Source of the DNA: Bifidobacterium sp.
GTDB lineage: Bacteria; Actinomycetota; Actinomycetes; Actinomycetales; Bifidobacteriaceae
Assembly: GCA_022649135.1 (NCBI GenBank)
Contig: JALCNP010000011.1
Coordinates: 1 to 64,000, forward strand
Length of the DNA stretch: 64,000 bases
Direction of reading: 5' to 3'
Made by a program: the position numbers and the translations under genes. Below are positions 59,740 through 64,000 of this stretch, in pieces; position 1 is the first letter of the stretch; each line of letters begins with the position of its first letter. The notes beneath the pieces are model-generated. The model saw nothing but the letters and a program-made list of their open reading frames with translations, was not told where the DNA came from and made no database searches.

Positions 59740-60225
59740 ATGGCTACAAATAGCGAACGCAGTGAGCTTCCCTGGACGCATCGGCAGAACCGCGCCGTCA
59801 GACTGCTGCTGTGCATGGCCGCTGGAATCGCCAGTGCGGTGGTGGGCACACTGGCCCATCGCATGGGTGCCGAACAGAACGTTCCCTACGGCCTGGTGCT
59901 GGCGCTGGCGATCATCGGGCTGTCGACGTGGTGCGCACGATCGAGGTCGGGGGCGGTCGGACTTGCCGTCCATCTTGTCTTCTCATCCATCACGGCGTGG
60001 GGGATGGCAGCGGCCGGTCCGGGCGGGGATGCGATCACCCCCATCGGGTTCGGCGGGTCGGTCCCGTTCATGAGCGAGCATGCGGGATATATATGGCTTG
60101 TGGGCATGCTGGTCATACAGCTGGTGCTGTTGGTTCTGCCCGGCCGATGGTTCGTTCTCACGTCGGACGGGAACCGTGATGCGCCGAGCGGCGCACGGCG
60201 CTCCACCATGGTGCAGCGTCCATGA
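59740..60225 (+). CDS. Four-helix membrane protein, unknown
   Basis: The 161-residue protein has four hydrophobic segments (about residues 20-40, 50-66, 72-90 and 115-134), a basic N terminus and a polar tail. I do not recognise the family. Its stop overlaps the ATG of pheA by four bases (ATGA), so it is translated with pheA and probably tyrA. The link to aromatic amino acid synthesis could be incidental. The ATG at 59740 is favoured because the family-like hydrophobic part begins soon after it. Confidence 0.65.
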   Translation: MATNSERSELPWTHRQNRAVRLLLCMAAGIASAVVGTLAHRMGAEQNVPYGLVLALAIIGLSTWCARSRSGAVGLAVHLVFSSITAWGMAAAGPGGDAITPIGFGGSVPFMSEHAGYIWLVGMLVIQLVLLVLPGRWFVLTSDGNRDAPSGARRSTMVQRP

Positions 60226-61211
60226 ACCGCACGCTCTACTATCTTGGTCCTCGCGGATCGTTCAGCCATCAGGCCGCCGAGGCCGCGGCTCGGCTTCTGG
60301 GCAGGGACGGGTCCTCCGTCGGCACCGAGCCTCTGGACGAGGTCCCCGACATCCTCCACGCGGTGGAGACGGGCATGGGATGGGGCATCATAGCGTGGGA
60401 GAACAACGTCGAGGGGTATGTGATGCCCAATCTCGATGCGCTCATCGATGCACGGGACATCGTGGGATTCCTCCGCGTCGGAGTGGACATCAGCTTCGAT
60501 GCGTTTGTCAGGGACGATTCATCGGACGGCGAAACCTCCGCGGCACTGAGCGAGGTGGCGGCGCATCCCCATGGCCTTGCCCAATGCGGGCGGTTCATCC
60601 GGCGGCACGGATGGCAGACGCGTCCGGCCGCGTCCAATGCCGCGGCATGCAGGGACCTGCAGCCGGGACAGGTTGCCTTGGGTCCTTCGATCTGCGGGAC
60701 ACTGTACGGGCTGCGCACCTATCAATCGCATGTGCAGGACTATGAGGCGGGCCGCACCGAATTCCTCGTGCTGGGCAGACGCCGGCAGGCGGACGAGCTG
60801 CTGGCTCCCATCACAGGCGCATATCCGGGCGACATCGAGACGATCATCAGCTTCATCCCGGTCAACACCGGTCCCGGCGTTCTGGCTGATCTGCTCGACC
60901 TCGTGCGCGACGCGGGACTGAACATGACCAGCTTCATATCCCGTCCCATCAAGGGGCATGGGGGAACGTACAGCTTCATCGCAACGGTGGATGCCGCCCC
61001 GTGGCAGCCCCGTTTTACCCATGCGCTGGATGCGGTGCTCGCGCATGGCGATTGGGTGAAGACGCTGGCCGTCTACCCCCGGCGGGAGCGTTCGAACCCT
61101 CCGGTGGATGTACGGACGCTTCCTCATGGAGGGGTCCGAATCGAGGCGGACCGTTGCGCAAACGGTGATGACATGGAGATTGCCATGCGGCGAGAGCTGC
61201 TGTGGCGGTAA
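60222..61211 (+). CDS. pheA: Prephenate dehydratase
   Basis: The 329-residue protein converts prephenate to phenylpyruvate in phenylalanine synthesis. The N terminus LYYLGPRGSFSHQAAE, the WENNVEG segment (usually IENS-EG) and the C-terminal ACT domain (about 205-280; FIPVNTGPGVLADLLDLVRDAGLNMTSFISRPIKGHGGTYSF) are clear. The usual catalytic Thr-Arg-Phe reads RTEFLVLG, i.e. Thr-Glu-Phe, which is odd. There is no chorismate mutase part. It is coupled by ATGA to the membrane protein upstream and lies 10 bp ahead of tyrA. Confidence 0.87.
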   Translation: MNRTLYYLGPRGSFSHQAAEAAARLLGRDGSSVGTEPLDEVPDILHAVETGMGWGIIAWENNVEGYVMPNLDALIDARDIVGFLRVGVDISFDAFVRDDSSDGETSAALSEVAAHPHGLAQCGRFIRRHGWQTRPAASNAAACRDLQPGQVALGPSICGTLYGLRTYQSHVQDYEAGRTEFLVLGRRRQADELLAPITGAYPGDIETIISFIPVNTGPGVLADLLDLVRDAGLNMTSFISRPIKGHGGTYSFIATVDAAPWQPRFTHALDAVLAHGDWVKTLAVYPRRERSNPPVDVRTLPHGGVRIEADRCANGDDMEIAMRRELLWR

Positions 61212-61221
61212 GGGCGAAGCG

Positions 61222-62280
61222 ATGATGGACGGGGAAGTCACGGGTGTCCGGACGGTCGGCATAGTGGGGCTTGGGCTGATCGGCGGTTCGCTTGCACTGC
61301 GCCTGATCCGGGCGGGTATCGAGGTTCATGCATGGAACCATACGGACCGCCCCTACGCCGCCGCGCGTGCGGCCGGAATTCGCTGCGAGCCCGGGCTGCG
61401 GCAGCTTGCGCAGCTGCGGCCCGATCTGATTGTGCTGTGCAACCCTCTCAGGGCGATGCCGCAGGTGCTTGAGGCGGTGGGGCCCTTCGTCGACGAGCGG
61501 GCCACCACGCTCAGCGATGTGGGAAGCGTCAAGGGCCAGGTGCGCAAACAGGTGCGGGAGGCGGGCCTGGCCGGCTGCTACGTCGGTGCCCATCCCATGG
61601 CCGGGAACGAGTTGTCGGGATTCGGAGCCGCGGACCCCGGATTGCTCGACAACGCCCTGTGGGCCGTGGACGTCGATTCCCAGACCGATTATGGTCGATT
61701 CCTCGCCGTGTCCTCGATGATCACGAACGGTCTCGGCAACAGGATGATAGTGCTGGACGACCGGACCCACGACCGTGCCGCAGCGATGATCTCGCACATG
61801 CCGCACGCTGTGGCGACGTGCCTGATCAACATGCTGTGCGACGACCCCGACCGCAATGTCGCCGCCGCGCTCGCCGCGGGGAGCTGGAGGGACATGACAC
61901 GCGTAGCCCTGACGGATCCCGATCGCACTCGAGCGATGATCGAGGAGGATGACGCGAACGTCGCGGCTCTACTCCATGATCTTGCCGGCCGCCTGACCCG
62001 TCTCGCCGACGATCTTCAGAGGTCGGACGGTGATGCCCTGGCCGATTTCTTCTCCCGGGGACAGGATTTTCGTGACTTCAAGAGGAGAGTCGGCCATTCG
62101 GGTGCCGGTGGCGGCTCGCGGTCGGCCGGGCCGGGCGATGAATCGCCTCGCGAGGCCGACATGCGCCTCGATCCTCTCACATGGCGTGACGATCTGCTGT
62201 TGTCCGCCCGGCGTGGAGAGAACATCATCTCGTTCATCTCTCCCCGTCATGTCAGGATTCGGACGAACAACGCGATGTGA
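61222..62280 (+). CDS. tyrA: Prephenate dehydrogenase
   Basis: The 352-residue enzyme makes 4-hydroxyphenylpyruvate from prephenate for tyrosine synthesis. The Rossmann motif is TVGIVGLGLIGGSLALRLIRAG. The catalytic His lies in GCYVGAHPMAGNELSGFGAA; LSDVGSVKGQV and the MISHMPHAVATCL helix follow. The ATG at 61222 follows the pheA stop by 10 bp and has a purine-rich site. The frame continues upstream inside pheA, but only from here does it match the family. Nested hairpins overlap its end. Confidence 0.92.
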   Translation: MMDGEVTGVRTVGIVGLGLIGGSLALRLIRAGIEVHAWNHTDRPYAAARAAGIRCEPGLRQLAQLRPDLIVLCNPLRAMPQVLEAVGPFVDERATTLSDVGSVKGQVRKQVREAGLAGCYVGAHPMAGNELSGFGAADPGLLDNALWAVDVDSQTDYGRFLAVSSMITNGLGNRMIVLDDRTHDRAAAMISHMPHAVATCLINMLCDDPDRNVAAALAAGSWRDMTRVALTDPDRTRAMIEEDDANVAALLHDLAGRLTRLADDLQRSDGDALADFFSRGQDFRDFKRRVGHSGAGGGSRSAGPGDESPREADMRLDPLTWRDDLLLSARRGENIISFISPRHVRIRTNNAM

Positions 62281-62357
62281 GACGCCTTGTTCGTCCGTAT
62301 CCTGACATGCCTTCCCGGACCCGTGCGCGGGAAGGCATGTCAGGATATGGGTCCGGG
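62248..62357. terminator. Nested, mutually exclusive hairpins after tyrA
   Basis: Arms 62248-62270 and 62287-62309 pair over 23 bp with one mismatch. The second arm overlaps 62299-62316, which pairs perfectly (18 bp) with 62329-62346. A further 9-bp pair (CCCGGACCC/GGGTCCGGG) joins 62314-62322 with 62349-62357. Only one of the two main hairpins can form at a time. They lie between convergent tyrA and the small conserved gene and probably terminate both. Confidence 0.6.
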
Positions 62358-62358
62358 C

Positions 62359-62601
62359 TCATCGACTGCGTTCGGGAACGGGTTTGAGTCTGGCGATGCG
62401 CGCAGCGTCGATCGTGACGATCTGCTCGGGCCGTGAACCGTTGGCGGCGGCATCGCGCTGCAGAACCAGACGCGAGCCGTCCCAGGAAAGCACATGTCCG
62501 ACGAAATCCCTCCACGACGTGCGATGCGTCGTGGGATCGATCCCTTCATCCGTACGCACCACGATGCGGGCCCCGGGTGGAATGAACGAGGGAAGACTCA
62601 T
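62359..62601 (-). CDS. Conserved small protein (DUF6725-like)
   Basis: The 80-residue product (MSLPSFIPPGARIVVRT..., then TSWRDFVGHVLSWDGSRLVLQRDAA and VTIDAARIARLKPVPERSR) resembles a small actinobacterial domain, possibly DUF6725, whose SH3-like beta pattern is also found at the N terminus of some GNAT acetyltransferases. The family name is from memory and should be checked. Function is unknown. A GGAGG-type ribosome-binding site precedes the ATG. It is convergent with tyrA and shares its hairpins. Confidence 0.7.
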   Translation of the reverse strand: MSLPSFIPPGARIVVRTDEGIDPTTHRTSWRDFVGHVLSWDGSRLVLQRDAAANGSRPEQIVTIDAARIARLKPVPERSR

Positions 62602-62682
62602 ATCAGCGCCTCCTTGTCCTCATGTACGCTACGTATGCACGCCATGACTGCGCGGCCGACATATGCGCTCCGAGCGCCGGTG

Positions 62683-64000
62683 TCATTCGCTGGCGACCGC
62701 GTCGAGCACGGGTTTCTTCAGGGCCCTGGTCGCCGGCGACACGCTGGCGACCATGCCGACGACGATGGACAGCACGAGGAACGCCAGCAGCTGCATCCAG
62801 GGAACCGACAGAACCTCCAGCCCCTGGTTCGCGTACACCACCCGAATGATCGCCCCGGCGCCCACGCCGACGAGAAGACCCAGGATCGTTCCGAACACGG
62901 AGATGATGGATGCCTCTATGGCCAGCATTCCGCGCACCTGCCCCCGGGAGGTGCCGATCGCCCGCAGCAGGCCGATCTCCTTCGTCCTCTCCGAGACGCT
63001 GAGAGCGAGAGTGTTCACGATGCCGAATATGGCAATCACGATGGACAGGGCGAGAAGCGCATAGAGAATGAGCATGATCTGGTCGATCATCGAACTGATG
63101 ACCGATTTGTATTCGTCATGGTTCATCACGGTGACCACATAGTAGGATTTCACGGATTTCTGCAGACGTTTCTGCAGCTGTGCAAGATTCTCTCCGCGAT
63201 TCGCCGATACGAACATCTGGAGGGTGATCATGGTCGATGGCGTGCCAAGCTTGTCGCCAACGGTGTCGTTCACGATCACTCCGTCTCGGTAGACGGAGTT
63301 CGTCACGATGGCTCCGATCGTGAGCCTCTCCGTTGTCGTCTGCGTCGTCGTGACGATGAACTGCCGCGGATCCACGTTCTTCGCGGCGGCCATCTCCTTC
63401 TGCGCCCCCGCCAGGTCGTGGGCGGCGGTCAGCTTCTGCACTTTCGCCTGCACCTGTGCGGCGTAGTCGCCTTGAGCCTTCTGCGTGGCGGTTTTGTCGA
63501 CGACGGTGTTCCGGGTGGTGACCGTGACGCGTTCCCCGACATGCCAGTCGCGGTCGTCGGCGATGTTCTTGCCGACGACCAGCTCGCCGGATCTCAGGGC
63601 CTTCGATGCGTCGCCGGATGAGGATTGCGCCTGGAAGACGTCGGTGAAGAGCCCCTTCTGGCTGGCTATGGTGGTCCCCTTGATTTTTCTCCCGTTGTAG
63701 GTGACGTCGAGTATGAGACGGTTCGCGACCGTTGATTTGACGCCGGAGACATGCTGTATCGCCGTGATCGCGCCCTGGGGGATCTGGCGTGAGGACGCCG
63801 AGGAGACGGCGAAATCGGCCTTCATCCCCGTATCGATCAGGCTGGAGACGGATGACTTCGCGGAAGCCGCCACGACGGTCAGGCAACTGACTATGGCGAT
63901 TCCGACGAACAGGGCCGCGGCCGTGTTGGCGGTTCGTCTCTTGGAACGCGAGAGATTGCGTGTGGAGAGACGGCCGGTGACGGGGAAGATGTGTGAGGGA
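62683..64000 (-). CDS. FtsX-like ABC permease, C-terminal part (cut by window edge)
   Basis: The partial gene enters from beyond 64000 and covers at least 438 residues up to the stop. Its start in the window reads RLSTRNLSRSKRRTANTAAALFVGIAIVSCLTV, the conserved cytoplasmic-to-membrane boundary of the second half of MacB/FtsX permeases. A large extracytoplasmic domain follows (about 250 residues, with a Gln/Ala/Lys-rich helical part), then three helices (MLILYALLALSIVIAIFGIVNTLALSVSERTKEIGLLRAIG is the FtsX core). The ATPase partner should lie outside the window. It likely works in envelope export or stress response. Confidence 0.87.
   Translation of the reverse strand, partial: PSHIFPVTGRLSTRNLSRSKRRTANTAAALFVGIAIVSCLTVVAASAKSSVSSLIDTGMKADFAVSSASSRQIPQGAITAIQHVSGVKSTVANRLILDVTYNGRKIKGTTIASQKGLFTDVFQAQSSSGDASKALRSGELVVGKNIADDRDWHVGERVTVTTRNTVVDKTATQKAQGDYAAQVQAKVQKLTAAHDLAGAQKEMAAAKNVDPRQFIVTTTQTTTERLTIGAIVTNSVYRDGVIVNDTVGDKLGTPSTMITLQMFVSANRGENLAQLQKRLQKSVKSYYVVTVMNHDEYKSVISSMIDQIMLILYALLALSIVIAIFGIVNTLALSVSERTKEIGLLRAIGTSRGQVRGMLAIEASIISVFGTILGLLVGVGAGAIIRVVYANQGLEVLSVPWMQLLAFLVLSIVVGMVASVSPATRALKKPVLDAVASE

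Noticed and set aside
57649-59973. Very long antisense frame opposite typA
   Set aside because: typA is certain; the antisense frame has no family features and is a GC-bias artefact.

Overview
The window looks like a Bifidobacterium chromosome or that of a close relative in the Bifidobacteriaceae. The evidence is the high G+C content, the actinobacterial 24-residue ribosomal protein bL37, the order xerD-parA-scpA-scpB, an NrtR-type regulator next to a niacin permease, many ROK-family sugar genes, and a cell-wall gene set that fits a Lys/Orn-D-Asp peptidoglycan bridge. I found no rRNA, tRNA or CRISPR array. Genus assignment is an inference from gene content; no search was run.

Layout. 1-2540: an IS3-family transposase relic, then a distinctly AT-rich two-gene insert (secreted protein plus membrane protein), then a 149-bp MITE-like inverted-repeat element. 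2540-9749: assorted genes, namely a wall-anchored tyrosine phosphatase, a PfpI/DJ-1 protein, a DUF4186 protein, glycerol dehydrogenase, a K+ channel, a kinase-like protein, a VOC protein and a coiled-coil membrane protein. 9894-18732: sugar catabolism. A ROK regulator diverges from a ROK kinase-nagB-nagA operon, and a ROK regulator-PfkB kinase-YihS-like isomerase operon probably turns mannose into fructose 6-phosphate. 19151-24974: a complete oligopeptide-type ABC importer (binding protein, two permeases, one fused double ATPase). 25122-27241: pepP and a NUDIX hydrolase. 27439-32644: folC and smc.

32706-38029 is the most unusual block: two tandem MurE-like ligases, a D-aspartate-ligase-type ATP-grasp enzyme and an aspartate racemase, all read leftwards. 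The two ligase genes share an apparently perfect 859-bp direct repeat covering their UDP- and ATP-binding parts, while their C-terminal amino-acid-binding parts differ. 38154-46836: an exonuclease, an ECF sigma factor and its partner, bL37, two aldose epimerases, ispH, ybaK, gap, an ArsC/Spx-like protein and thiamine pyrophosphokinase. 47002-50737: asnB, then infC-rpmI-rplT behind a structured leader, with infC apparently starting at AUU. 50931-57502: xerD-parA-scpA-scpB, then an nrtR-niaP pair for niacin uptake. 57664-64000: typA, a membrane protein, pheA-tyrA, a small conserved protein, and an FtsX-like permease cut by the window edge.

Start codons were chosen by ribosome-binding site and family N-terminus, so several genes are shorter than the longest open frame. 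Functions rest on motif recognition by eye.
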